Shown here one piece after another: positions 53,964-63,849 of a stretch of DNA of 64,000 bases (the stretch's first letter is position 1; the number at the start of each line of letters is the position of its first letter). Source of the stretch: Roridomyces roridus (taxonomy: Eukaryota; Basidiomycota; Agaricomycetes; Agaricales; Mycenaceae). The stretch lies in NCBI GenBank assembly GCA_029378245.1, contig JARKIF010000012.1:1178001-1242000 (forward strand), given 5' to 3'. The notes beneath the pieces are model-generated. The model searched no databases, was not told where the DNA came from, and saw nothing but the letters and a program-made list of their open reading frames with translations. The position numbers and the translations under genes are program-made.

Positions 53964-54442
53964 TTTCTTTTTCTATTGCACAACCTCCGAAGGCGCGGCG
54001 TGGCGGAAGATCTGGTTCTCTGGGTGGCTAGCTTTCTCAGTGACCGGCGCACCTACCTCAAGTTCGACGACTTCACTTCGGATCCACTGGCAGCCAGCTT
54101 AGGTATTCCTCAAGGCTCGCCGCTCTCCCCAATCCTGTACTTGTTCTACTCTGCAGATCTACTGGAGATCCTCGACCCGAAGGCGCTGTACGAGTTCATA
54201 CTTGGCTTCATTGACGACACCGCCCTAGCTGTGGAATCACATTCTATCGAGCAGAATATTGCACGGCTGACTGAGCTAATGCCCGCAGCCCTCCACTGGT
54301 CAAACACTCATGCTTGCTCTTTCGATCTTGGCAAATTCCAGATGGTACATTACACAAGAAACCGAATGAAGTACACGGCAACCCCACTTCTAGTGCCAGG
54401 ACACATAATACCGGCGTCAGACTCAGCAAAGTACCTCGGTCT

Positions 54443-55569
54443 TAGACTCGTAACCAGTCTGTCTATGAGTTGTCGATAGACAGACTGGTCGATCTCGGAG
54501 ATCTTTGATAGGACGCGCCGATTTCCTGATTTGGCGAATTCACGTGATCCTTGCCACGTCGTGGCTTTCCTGCTCTCCCTCTCCTTCCCTTCGCTGGAAC
54601 TCGTCTCGGGACCGCGCTACTCCCCGTCAAGCCTCGAAAGCAACTCTCTATCACTCCAAGATACCCGGAATCCTCATCACGCCGCCCAGTCCGTTCACGG
54701 AACGACTGCACCTCGCAAGTCCACGAAGAATCGTCGATGATGTGCCACGCGCGATGGCTGCTGAAGGGGACGAGATGGGGATGAGTACACGTGTGCGATG
54801 AAAGGGATGAGCAGGAGACTGGGGGATTCAGGTGCGCTACTGTAATTCCATCCGCTCGACGATGACACTGACGACCACAAGGCTGCACTCCGCCGCACCC
54901 ACACACCCACACACCTTCCACACTCCTCTTTACTTTCCTAACCACTCGCTCCGCACCACTGTGGACGTTTTCCTCCGAGCTGCTAACGACCCAGATTGGC
55001 ATCACACTGCTATGCGACGAGCCGCCTCCGCGCGCCCGTAATGTGGCATGGGCGCATCGAAATTACACCCAGCACACTCGCCTTACCCCCCATTTACTCC
55101 TCCTCTCCCATCGACCCTGCGCCCCAGGCTGGCGCTGCCAGTTATGGGTATACTTCTCTCCAACGGTGGAAGAGGCTTTGTCTCACGGGGACGACGGTAC
55201 TGCTGGGATGGAGGGTCGGGGACCCGTTGTATTGTCCGTGCCCTGTACTCAGGGACGTGTTTTACAAGGCGCCGCCTCCATATCGACCGGTCTGTCAACT
55301 TTCTGCTGTCGGATTGTTGGTTAACCACGCTACCTACACATCCAAAATGTACTTCTACGAGTAGAATTCAATGAACATGGTATATATGAACTTTTTTTCC
55401 TTTGGAAGTTGTCGTCTGGAGGCTGCAGTGAGCTGAGGAACGAGAGGGAGCGAGAAAGCTCGTAGATCACGTGAATTCGCCAAATTAGGAAATCGGCGCG
55501 TCCTATGAAACATTCCCGAGATCGACTGGTCTGTCTATCGACAACTCATAGACAGACCAGGTTCGGGTC
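54443..55569. mobile_element. Long-TIR element (1127 bp) in LINE RT domain, Mutator-like candidate
   Basis: Inverted repeats of roughly 100 bp (54447-54545 against 55470-55565) contain the self-complementary CTGTCTAT...ATAGACAG hairpin. An 11-bp direct repeat TACCTCGGTCT flanks the element (54432-54442 and 55570-55580). Long TIRs with a 9-11-bp duplication suggest a Mutator-like non-autonomous element, but the terminus does not decide it. The interior has several overlapping frames (for example minus 54463-55005) without motifs. Confidence 0.75.
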
Positions 55570-56226
55570 TACCTCGGTCTCATACTGGACCGTGAGTTGC
55601 GATGGCACGAGCACGTGGAGTCTGCTATTGCCAAAGGTACTTGTGCGGTACTAGCCATTGGACGCCTGACCCGAACAACATTCGGCTTGCCTCATCAATA
55701 TGTTCGTCAACTCTTCCGCTCTGTTGTGATACCCAAGATGGAGTATGGGCTATGTGTCTGGTACTCACCTGTCACCACAACACCCTCTGGTCGACGCTCG
55801 GGCTCCGTTGGATTTGCAAATCGACTTGGTAAAGTTCAAAACATCGCCACATGTCTCATCACCGGGGCATTCAAAACAACGCCAATCGACACGTTGAACT
55901 ACATGGCCCACATCCCACCCATTGTGAACCGACTCAACCACCTCTCCTTCAACGCCGCAACACGTCTGGCTACACTACCACCCTCCAACCCGCTCCAGAA
56001 GCTTACTCGCCGGTGTGTCTCCCACGTCCCACGTTGTCACCGATCTGTATTACACGACACGTTCTCCGCCTTCCCCTCTTTGACGAACCTTGAAACCATC
56101 GTTCCCTCAGTACTCGAGACAACTTGGACCCCGTCTTTCAGCCATCAAATAGCCACGGACAAGAACACGGCCCTCAAGGAGCTGAGCAACTACAGCGAAG
56201 ATCTTTGCATCTTTTCAGACGGCTCG

Positions 56227-56642
56227 CAGTGATGCTTGAGGGGCGATAGGGCCTCAAGCGATAGGGGCCCTATCTGGCCCTAAATTAGGGCCCTATCGAG
56301 TCTGGGGTCAAGTCATAGGACCTATTGAGGTCCTAAATCTTATCTTATCTTATCTTCACGTGACGTTCCAGAGGCCGGGAGCCTCTCAAACACCTTGGAA
56401 ACGAGGAGATCACAGAGGAGCAAGAACTCAAAGCCATCAATGCAACTGCAGAGTAGATGGAGCCGCAGAAATCAACGTATCAGAGCAATATCAGAGAATC
56501 AAACCCATCACGGACCTATTTCCTTTTTTGGCCACCCGCCTCGATAGGGCCCTATGGCGGGGCCCTATTTATAGGGGATTAGGGCCTCATAGGGCCCTAT
56601 CGGTCGGCGGGGGTCGATTTAGGGGCCCTATCAGCATCACTG
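56227..56642. mobile_element. hAT-type MITE (416 bp) in LINE RNase H domain
   Basis: A perfect 10-bp TIR CAGTGATGCT/AGCATCACTG and a perfect 8-bp duplication ACGGCTCG (56219-56226 and 56643-56650) bound the element. Copy 1 shows the empty site at 241-250. The interior repeats GGGCCCTAT and its relatives many times. Diagnostic of hAT. Confidence 0.93.
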
Positions 56643-57983
56643 ACGGCTCGGGCTACAAAGGAGGCATCGGCGCTGCAGCAGTCGTTAAACAAGGCTCAGA
56701 CTACGAGGCCTGCACTCTGCATCTAGGTAGCGAATCCCGGCACACCGTGTTTGAAGGGGAACTGGTCGGCATGATCCTCGGACTCAGCATCATTTCCGAC
56801 CTTCCTCGCGCGCGCTCTGCAACAATTCTTGTCGACAACCAGGCAGCAATTCAATCGGTCTCAAAGCGCATGCGCGCCCAGCCCGAACAATACCTCATCT
56901 CCCTCTTCCATCAGTCCCTAGCCGCGATTCTACGTCGTCGGCCTCAGTTCAAACTACGAGTTGCGTGGGTACCGGGTCACAAGGACGTCGAGGGGAACGA
57001 AGCGGTAGACAAGCAAGCAAAACGAGCAGCGGAGGGCTTCTCTAGCCCACTCCCCGACCACTTGGAATCCCTATCCAACATCCCTGGCAGCGCCGCCGTA
57101 GTCAAAGCGGCATACAAGAAACAAGTTGCTCACGAGTGGAACAAGCAGTGGACGTCAAGCCGCGCTGGTCAGAAAATGCGAGCCTTTGACAAGACCCCCC
57201 CGAGCAAGCGCACACTACGTTGGTACCAAGGTATTCACCGCACCCAGTGCAGCATTCTCTCGCAGCTCCGCTCAGAACATGTTGGCCTCAATGCTTACCT
57301 CTTCCGCTTCAAACTCGTCGACTCGGCGTTATGCTCTGCGTGCAGAGTCCCCGAAACGGTCAATCACTACCTTCTCAGTTGTAGACGCTTCCAACAACAA
57401 CGAAATACCCTTCGTGCGGCACTGTACTCGGCTAAACGACAACGGCTCTCCAAATCCAGTCTTCTCGGCCGTGTCAAAAATCGAACCATGCTCCTGGACT
57501 TCATTACATCAACCCAACGCTTTCCCCGCTACGTGCCTCCCGAATCCTGACCTCTCTCTTCCCTCTTTGGAACCCTCAGCCGCCCTGGCCCTTCTCCTTC
57601 TCCTTTTCCTTTCTCTTTTCTTTTCTTTTCCTAACATCTCGTCTCACTCGCGCACTCTCTTAGACTCAATCAAGGTCTTTGGGATTCTGCCGGGACACGC
57701 TACTACTACCCCACCCCATTCATCCTCCATCCCAGCAGTTGTCTGTCATTCACCATGCTCCCACCCCAACTCCCCGATATCTCCATGTATACCACCGTCC
57801 TGTAGTATATAGGTCCCGGTTGCAGGGAAGTTAAGAGGCGCCGAGGGGCAACCGGAGCGCTTCATTCCCACGAGGTTTTTTTTACCCTGCAGCCTCCCTT
57901 CAATGGGCGGGGACGGAGAGTCGGGCAAAGTCGGCACATAGGCCATAAATGGCCTGAGCCCGACTCTAAATGCACTGATTTCT

Positions 57984-58446
57984 CTCTTTTTCTTTATCGA
58001 ATTCCAACCTCCTCCCTTAAATCCTTCATGACACAGGCGTCAATGTTAGCCACAAAAAGCCACTTTTCCGGACGCTCCGTTGGGGAGCTTCACGCGGCCT
58101 GTCGTCCCCAAGACTCAGGCTGCCAGCAGGCACATATGCAAAGGCAATCAAGCTGCTTGGATACCCCATTGACATAAACGCAAACCTCACGGCTAAACCG
58201 CTTCCTCGTGTACGTGCGAGAGTAAGGATACTAGAAGCAGGGATTCTTGGATGGCCGAGGAAACTCATCACTGGGAGCAGAGGCTGCGGAGCCGGGAACA
58301 CGCATCGGCTTGTCTCTTGACTACTACCACGGACACTTCAGCCTGGAACGCCCTCTGCAGATCCCCTTCTGATTTCCCTGTTTGTGTCTTGACCACCTCT
58401 GTCGTGGCACGCGCCTTCCCTGCGCTGTAGCCTTCTCCCCGAGACG
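57984..58446. other. Region upstream of the Zn2Cys6 gene
   Basis: No gene recognised; chance frames only. It should contain the promoter of the transcription-factor gene starting at 58447. Confidence 0.4.
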
Positions 58447-58486
58447 ATGGCAGCACCACAAACTTTCCAATCTCGAAGGACACCAT

Positions 58487-58689
58487 TGTTGGGAAAGCAA
58501 ACCTCGTTTGGGAATCTGCTGGGATTGGTGGAAAGACCTCGGAGAAATATCGGAGAAGACAGTAGAGAGTTCGCACTGCGGCACAGTCCGCAGGCCATCA
58601 TTCCGCAGTACCCGAGTAGTATATAAGGCCTGTAAATTTTCGTAGTATGAACAAGTTTTTCCCCCACTTTTGAGTCCCCTCATTCAATA
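58487..58689 (+). repeat. 5' LTR of the copia element
   Basis: It contains TATATAAG at 58620-58627 as the likely core promoter and is 200/203 identical to the 3' LTR. Confidence 0.92.
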
Positions 58690-58706
58690 GGTTATGGGCC
58701 CCGGTC
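58690..58706 (+). other. Primer-binding site complementary to an initiator tRNA-Met anticodon arm
   Basis: Immediately after the LTR, GGTTATGGGCCC is complementary to GGGCCCAUAACC, the anticodon stem-loop sequence of eukaryotic initiator tRNA-Met. Drosophila copia uses the same kind of half-tRNA primer; here it is inferred from sequence. Confidence 0.75.
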
Positions 58707-58761
58707 TTGACTAAGCATCCACAAATACATCTGTTCACACGACTAATCTAATCTTGACACC

Positions 58762-61700
58762 ATGTCCACGCCCAACTCTAAATTGAGTGACTACTTCTTG
58801 CGTGTACCCAAATGCGAGGCCGACGGCTCGAACTGGAGCATATTCAAGAGCCGATTCAAATTTGCCGCTGATGCTGCCGGCTTGGCAGATCATTTGGATG
58901 CCACTCACACGGCACCCACGGCACCTCCGATGTCAAGTAGTCCGACTGCCGCCGAAGTTGCGGCAATGGAGGCTTACGAGAAGGAGGCGAAGGTGTTCAA
59001 GTCGGGGCAGGCGATAATCAAACAGGCTATCGCGAGTGCCATTCCTGATGCACTGTTCTTGCGCGTCAAGGATATCAAGGAGGCAGCGGGACTATGGAAG
59101 AAGGTGTCGGATGAGTTTGAGATCAAGTCGAAGATGGTTACGGTGGATTTGCGACGCAGGCTACAGGATGAGCGCTGCACCGAGGGAAATGATGTGCGAG
59201 CACATCTGGTCAAGCTTCAAACGCTTCGGACTGATTTAATTGGTATGACCGCCGATCCTGGAGATGATAATTTTACAGCAATCATTCTCGGCTCCCTTCC
59301 CCTTTCATATGATCCCTATTTGTTGGCCATCACGGCCACCTCGACTCTACTCGGTAAAACCCTGTCTCCCGATGATCTCATCCGTGGCCTCAATGAAGAG
59401 GCTGATCGCCGCAGTCTAAAGAAGAAATCCAAGAAGGATGACAACGACATTGCGTTCACAGCAGGTGATCGCGGTAATGGCGGCCGTCGCGGCGGCGCGC
59501 CAAAGTCCAACGTGGAGTGCTACAACTGCCACAAGAAAGGACATGTCAAGGCTGACTGTTGGGCGAAGGGTGGAGGCAAGGAAGGACAGGGTCCAAGTGG
59601 GAAGTGGAAGAAGGGCAAAGGCAGGGGAAGGGGCAGGGACAACGCAAATGTCGCCACTGAGAAGGACGATGACGGAGTTTGGATGGCGTGGGCTGACGAA
59701 AACCTACGGTCATTCCACGCCGAGTTCGACGCGATCGAACAAAGCATTGTGGCATGTGCGCGCGGCGCCAGCCAGGATGGACACTGGTCCAGTGACGATG
59801 AAGACTTCTTTGTGAGTGATGAAGAAGATGGCATCGTTGATGCGGGTCCGATCGCCGAGCAAGGAAACTCGGCAGACATAGGATTTGCATGCGGAGCGGC
59901 AGGCTCTGAAACTTCCGACTACGCTTCAATGCCAGAGTTGCAGAGTATGGCGGACAGTTACGATGAAGACACAGACGACGACATGCCGGACTTGATGAGC
60001 ATGTCAAATAGCAGTGATGAAGAAGATGGCTTGGATGATGAACCAATGCCGAATCTGCAAAGTGTCTCGGCCTCTGAAGATCAAGAAGGCCCGTCGGCAA
60101 TGAATGATTTTCTCTCGCACACACATCTGAATGTTGAAGTGTTGGAGAGCAGGAAGCCATCTATTCAAGACTGGCTGACAGGTGTGGCAGATAGCGAGCA
60201 AGAGGAAGATGAAATTGTCATTTCAACCTACGACTCAGCTCTACTGGCCAGCACAGGAGACCCACCCGGAGTCGAGACAGAGCTCTACGACTCGGGCGCC
60301 TCGCGACATATGACCCCCTATCGGCACCGCCTGATCAACTACGAACCAATCTCGCCGCGATCTATCACCGCGGCGGACAATGGAACGTTCACTGCAATTG
60401 GTCAGGGAGATATGCACATCAACATCCCGAACGGCACCACAACGGTCAGAATCCTGTTGAAAGGAGTCTGGTACGCGCCGAAACTGGGACTCACCTTGGT
60501 CTCAATCAGCAAGATTACGGACGCGGGATATGCGGCATTGTTTCGAGACAATGTCTGCCGGATTTTTGACAAGAAGCGTAAGCTTTTGGGTCTCATTCAC
60601 AAACAGAACGGGACGTACCGAGTGCAGCACACACGAGAAGTGCCCATTTTTGTTGGGAGTGCTGTCGAGACGGTCTCCATCGAGGACCTGCATCGCCGTA
60701 TGGGTCACATCGCGCCGGACGCCGCGAAACGTCTTGTGAAGGACGGGTTAGTGACTGGGATCAAGCTCGACAACTCGACGAACATACACTCGTGTGATTC
60801 GTGCGAGTATGCCAAGATGACACGCAAACCTATCGCCAAAGAACGACAAGAGGAGCGTGCCACAAACCTGGGTGATACCATTCACTCGGACGTCTGGGGA
60901 CCGTCCCCGACACGGTCGATCAACCATCGAGAGTACTATGCCAGCTTCACGGACGACCATTCACGCTGGAGCAAGATTTACATTCAGCGTACCAAGGACG
61001 AAACATTCGACTCTTACCGTGCATATGAGGCATGGCTCTGGACGCAATTCGGCGTCAAGATCAAGAAACTCCACTCAGATCGAGGTGGAGAGTACTGGAG
61101 CGAGAATTTCGACCCACACCTCGCCAGCGCTGGGACAGAACGAAGCTTCACAGTCCACGGCACACCCGAGCACAACGGAATCTCGGAGCGCTTGAATCGA
61201 ACGCTGTTGGAACGCGTTCGCGCTATGCTACACGCTAGCGGACTGCCCAAGTTCTTGTGGGCAGAGGCGGTAAATCATGCAACGTACTTGAAGAATCGTA
61301 CGTCGACCCGCACGCTCAACGGCAAGATGCCGTATGAGATGATTTACAAGAGGAAGCCCAACCTTGCATATCTGCCGGAGTTTGGGGCGAAGGTCTGGGT
61401 GCATGACCCGGATAACACGAAGCTTGACGGTCGATCGACGATCGGACGATGGGTTGGATTCGACGAGGTGAGCAGCGGGCACAGGATATATTATGAGGGG
61501 AAGCACAGGATAGCTGTTGAACGGAGTGTGAAATTCGACAAGGACGACGTTCTGGTACCATTTCCAGACAAGTGGCGGCTTGAGGGGGAGCAGGATGGTG
61601 GCAATCAGCCATCGTCTGCAATTCAAAATTCAAGCACGCACCAGAATCCACCTCCTTCCGTTCAAACAACCGCTCCCGCTCCCGCTGCACCAGCACCCAA

Positions 61701-63639
61701 AACCCCGCCGTCAAAGTCGACGCCGCTAGCAGAGTCACCGTCCATCGCAAAGCTCAAGTCGGAATTGGCCAAGACGGACCCGCTGGGTCCAGATTTCGAA
61801 GCACCAGAGGACGAACCTACTGGAAGAGGTCAGCGCATGCGAAAACCATCAGCGTACCTCCGAAATCTGCAGAGTGGCGCCGGGACGATGACCCACTATC
61901 CATCTCGAGACCCCAAAGTCCCCGTCGGCATGCGAGTGCCCGAAGCACCGAAGATTGTCGAGGAGGAGGATGTAGCAGAGATGGCCGCGCAGGCCAACAT
62001 GTCGGAGGACTGGGAGATGGTCCACATCCTCGAGCATGGGCTCGTGGCTGCGACGTCACAGTCAGAAGCATTGGACCCGAGTTTTGATGAAGCCAAGCGA
62101 CGGCCCGATTGGCCGCATTGGGAAGCGGCGATCAAAGCGGAACTTGACTCGCTCAAAGCTGCCGGCATGTGGGAGATTGTTGAACGCCCCGAGAACAGAA
62201 ACATTGTTGACTGCAAGTGGGTCCTACGCATCAAGAAGAACGCTGCCGGTGAAATTGAGAAATACAAGGCGCGTCTCGTTGCACGAGGATTCACTCAAGT
62301 CCACGGAGTTGATTTTTACGAGACATTCTCACCGACTGCCAAGCTCGCGTCTATTCGACTAATTCTCGCGATCGCAGCGCGCAACGACTGGGATATTGAT
62401 ATGTTCGATTTCAACAGCGCGTACCTCAACGGGGAACTTGACCCCGACGAGGACATCTACATGGAGCAACCTCCGGGCTACGAATTTTCCGACCGTACGA
62501 CTTTTGTGTTGAAACTCAAGAAGGCATTGTACGGGTTGAAGCAGGGAGGACGGAAGTGGTACGAGACATTGTCTCGTTTTCTGGCCCAGATTGGTCTGGC
62601 ACAGTGTGCTGCAGACCACGCGCTATTTTTCGCCCGCGACGGCGACCACATCACGATCATAGCCATCCATGTGGATGACTGCACCATCACCAGTAGCTCG
62701 AGACAGCTGCTTGAGCAATACAAGTCCAAGATTGGGGCACACTTCAAGATGACAGACCTTGGGTCTGTCAGTTGGCTACTCGGCATAGAAATTCGACGAA
62801 ACCGCGAGGCACGTACGATTTCACTCTCGCAGAAATCATATCTCGAATCAATCCTCGAACGGTTCAACTTTGTCGACACCAAACCCCTTGCGATGCCTAT
62901 GGATCCCAATGTTCAACTCACGACGGATCATTGTGCCAAGAGCGTACGGGAGATTGCCGCTATGAAGCGTGTTCCCTACCGAGAGGCTGTTGGATCCTTG
63001 ATGTGGGCTGCAGTTGGTACTCGGCCTGATATTGCCTTCGCCGTCGGAGTTCTGTCGAAATTTCTCGACAACCCGGGACTTTCACACTGGGAAGCCGCCA
63101 AGCGCGTCTTCCGTTACCTTCAAGGCACAAAGGATTGGAGACTCACCTATGGTGGAGGAAAGGCTGGTCTGGAAGGATATTCAGACGCAGATGGAATGTC
63201 ACAAGAGCACAGGCGGGCCATTTCTGGCTACGCATTTATTGTTGATGGGGGAGCGATCTCGTGGAGCTCCAAGAAACAGGAACTTGTTACGCTCTCAACC
63301 ACAGAGGCTGAATATGTCGCGATGACCTATGCCGCGAAGGAAGCTATGTGGCTTCGCCAGTTGATTGGTGAATTATTTCGCCCTCTTGAACGTCCCATTA
63401 CTTTGCATGGAGACAACCAATCAGCAATCGCTCTCGCCCACTCCGAAGCCGGTCAATTTCACGCACGCACCAAACACATTGATATTCGATATCATTTCAT
63501 TCGCTATGTGATTGCGGATGGCTCAATTCATTTGGTTTATTGTCCAACCAATGATATGGTCGCGGATACGTTGACCAAGGCCCTGCCCAGTGCCAAGGCA
63601 AAGCACTTCGCTAATGCTCTGGGACTTTGTTCGGTTTGA
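58762..63639 (+). CDS. Ty1/copia Gag-Pol polyprotein, 1625 aa, intact
   Basis: The single ORF begins with MSTPNSKLSDYFLRV 72 bp after the LTR. In order it contains a Gag region (~1-250); a CCHC knuckle CYNCHKKGHVKADC (~253-266); an acidic, Ser/Asp-rich spacer with DMPDLMSMSNSSDEEDG-like repeats (~330-470); protease with LYDSGAS (~511); integrase HHCC zinc finger (HRRMGH...CDSC) and core with Asp in HSDVWG, Asp in LHSDRGGEYW and Glu in GISERLNR; reverse transcriptase (CKWVLRIKKN, FNSAYLNGEL, LYGLKQGGRKWY, HVDDCTI as the catalytic box); and RNase H (GYSDADG, LSTTEAEYVAM, HGDNQSAI, TKHIDIRYH). No stop or frameshift occurs, unlike most elements in the window. Gag and Pol are in one frame. Confidence 0.95.
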   Translation: MSTPNSKLSDYFLRVPKCEADGSNWSIFKSRFKFAADAAGLADHLDATHTAPTAPPMSSSPTAAEVAAMEAYEKEAKVFKSGQAIIKQAIASAIPDALFLRVKDIKEAAGLWKKVSDEFEIKSKMVTVDLRRRLQDERCTEGNDVRAHLVKLQTLRTDLIGMTADPGDDNFTAIILGSLPLSYDPYLLAITATSTLLGKTLSPDDLIRGLNEEADRRSLKKKSKKDDNDIAFTAGDRGNGGRRGGAPKSNVECYNCHKKGHVKADCWAKGGGKEGQGPSGKWKKGKGRGRGRDNANVATEKDDDGVWMAWADENLRSFHAEFDAIEQSIVACARGASQDGHWSSDDEDFFVSDEEDGIVDAGPIAEQGNSADIGFACGAAGSETSDYASMPELQSMADSYDEDTDDDMPDLMSMSNSSDEEDGLDDEPMPNLQSVSASEDQEGPSAMNDFLSHTHLNVEVLESRKPSIQDWLTGVADSEQEEDEIVISTYDSALLASTGDPPGVETELYDSGASRHMTPYRHRLINYEPISPRSITAADNGTFTAIGQGDMHINIPNGTTTVRILLKGVWYAPKLGLTLVSISKITDAGYAALFRDNVCRIFDKKRKLLGLIHKQNGTYRVQHTREVPIFVGSAVETVSIEDLHRRMGHIAPDAAKRLVKDGLVTGIKLDNSTNIHSCDSCEYAKMTRKPIAKERQEERATNLGDTIHSDVWGPSPTRSINHREYYASFTDDHSRWSKIYIQRTKDETFDSYRAYEAWLWTQFGVKIKKLHSDRGGEYWSENFDPHLASAGTERSFTVHGTPEHNGISERLNRTLLERVRAMLHASGLPKFLWAEAVNHATYLKNRTSTRTLNGKMPYEMIYKRKPNLAYLPEFGAKVWVHDPDNTKLDGRSTIGRWVGFDEVSSGHRIYYEGKHRIAVERSVKFDKDDVLVPFPDKWRLEGEQDGGNQPSSAIQNSSTHQNPPPSVQTTAPAPAAPAPKTPPSKSTPLAESPSIAKLKSELAKTDPLGPDFEAPEDEPTGRGQRMRKPSAYLRNLQSGAGTMTHYPSRDPKVPVGMRVPEAPKIVEEEDVAEMAAQANMSEDWEMVHILEHGLVAATSQSEALDPSFDEAKRRPDWPHWEAAIKAELDSLKAAGMWEIVERPENRNIVDCKWVLRIKKNAAGEIEKYKARLVARGFTQVHGVDFYETFSPTAKLASIRLILAIAARNDWDIDMFDFNSAYLNGELDPDEDIYMEQPPGYEFSDRTTFVLKLKKALYGLKQGGRKWYETLSRFLAQIGLAQCAADHALFFARDGDHITIIAIHVDDCTITSSSRQLLEQYKSKIGAHFKMTDLGSVSWLLGIEIRRNREARTISLSQKSYLESILERFNFVDTKPLAMPMDPNVQLTTDHCAKSVREIAAMKRVPYREAVGSLMWAAVGTRPDIAFAVGVLSKFLDNPGLSHWEAAKRVFRYLQGTKDWRLTYGGGKAGLEGYSDADGMSQEHRRAISGYAFIVDGGAISWSSKKQELVTLSTTEAEYVAMTYAAKEAMWLRQLIGELFRPLERPITLHGDNQSAIALAHSEAGQFHARTKHIDIRYHFIRYVIADGSIHLVYCPTNDMVADTLTKALPSAKAKHFANALGLCSV

Positions 63640-63646
63640 GGGGGAG
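63637..63646 (+). other. Polypurine tract of the copia element
   Basis: GAGGGGGAG directly precedes the 3' LTR and is the expected plus-strand priming site; it overlaps the stop codon region of the polyprotein. Confidence 0.75.
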
Positions 63647-63849
63647 TGTTGGGAAAGCAAACCTCGTTTGGGAATCTGCTGGGATTGGTGGAAAGACCTC
63701 GGAGAAATATCGGACAAGACAGTAGAGAGTTCGCACTGCGGCACAGTCCGCAGGCCATCATTCCACAGTACCCAAGTAGTATATAAGGCCTGTAAATTTT
63801 CGTAGTATGAACAAGTTTTTCCCCCACTTTTGAGTCCCCTCATTCAATA
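63647..63849 (+). repeat. 3' LTR of the copia element
   Basis: 203 bp, TGTTG...CAATA, differing from the 5' LTR by about three substitutions, which points to a recent insertion. Confidence 0.92.

Larger units (their letters stand above)
53964..57550 (+). pseudogene. LINE reverse transcriptase-RNase H frame, interrupted twice
   Basis: Reverse-transcriptase motifs: LGIPQGSPLSPILY, then GFIDDTAL (the catalytic F-x-DD box), and KFQMVHY and KYLGL. After the first insertion, YLGLILDRELRWHEHVESA continues from 55570. RNase H follows from FSDGS at 56208-56226, split by the second insertion within DGSG. The rest (GGIGAAAV, FEGELVG, VDNQAA, GHKDVEGNEAVD, CSAC...H...C) ends with the stop at 57550. Both insertions are flanked by duplications, and subtracting each with one duplication leaves the frame open, so apart from the 5' truncation the ORF was intact when the DNA elements arrived. 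Confidence 0.85.
53964..57983 (+). mobile_element. LINE (Tad1-like) copy 2, 5' truncated, carrying two nested DNA elements
   Basis: LINE sequence starts abruptly inside the reverse-transcriptase domain and runs through RNase H to a 3' end shared with copy 1 (about 57983). Pyrimidine stretches at both borders (TTTCTTTTTCT at 53964 and CTCTTTTTCTTTA at 57984) may be remnants of the target duplication. Two insertions interrupt it: 54443-55569 and 56227-56642. Confidence 0.85.
58487..63849 (+). mobile_element. Complete Ty1/copia LTR retrotransposon (5363 bp)
   Basis: Two 203-bp LTRs (58487-58689, 63647-63849) begin TGTTG and end CAATA and differ at three positions by my count. A primer-binding site, an uninterrupted polyprotein, a polypurine tract and flanking 5-mers ACCAT (58482-58486) and CCCAT (63850-63854) complete the structure. 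The one mismatch in the duplication is presumably a later mutation. All parts needed for activity are visible. Confidence 0.93.

Noticed and set aside
54463..55005. 180-codon frame inside the long-TIR element in LINE copy 2
   Set aside because: It runs through the TIR and has no transposase motif; several overlapping frames of similar size exist.
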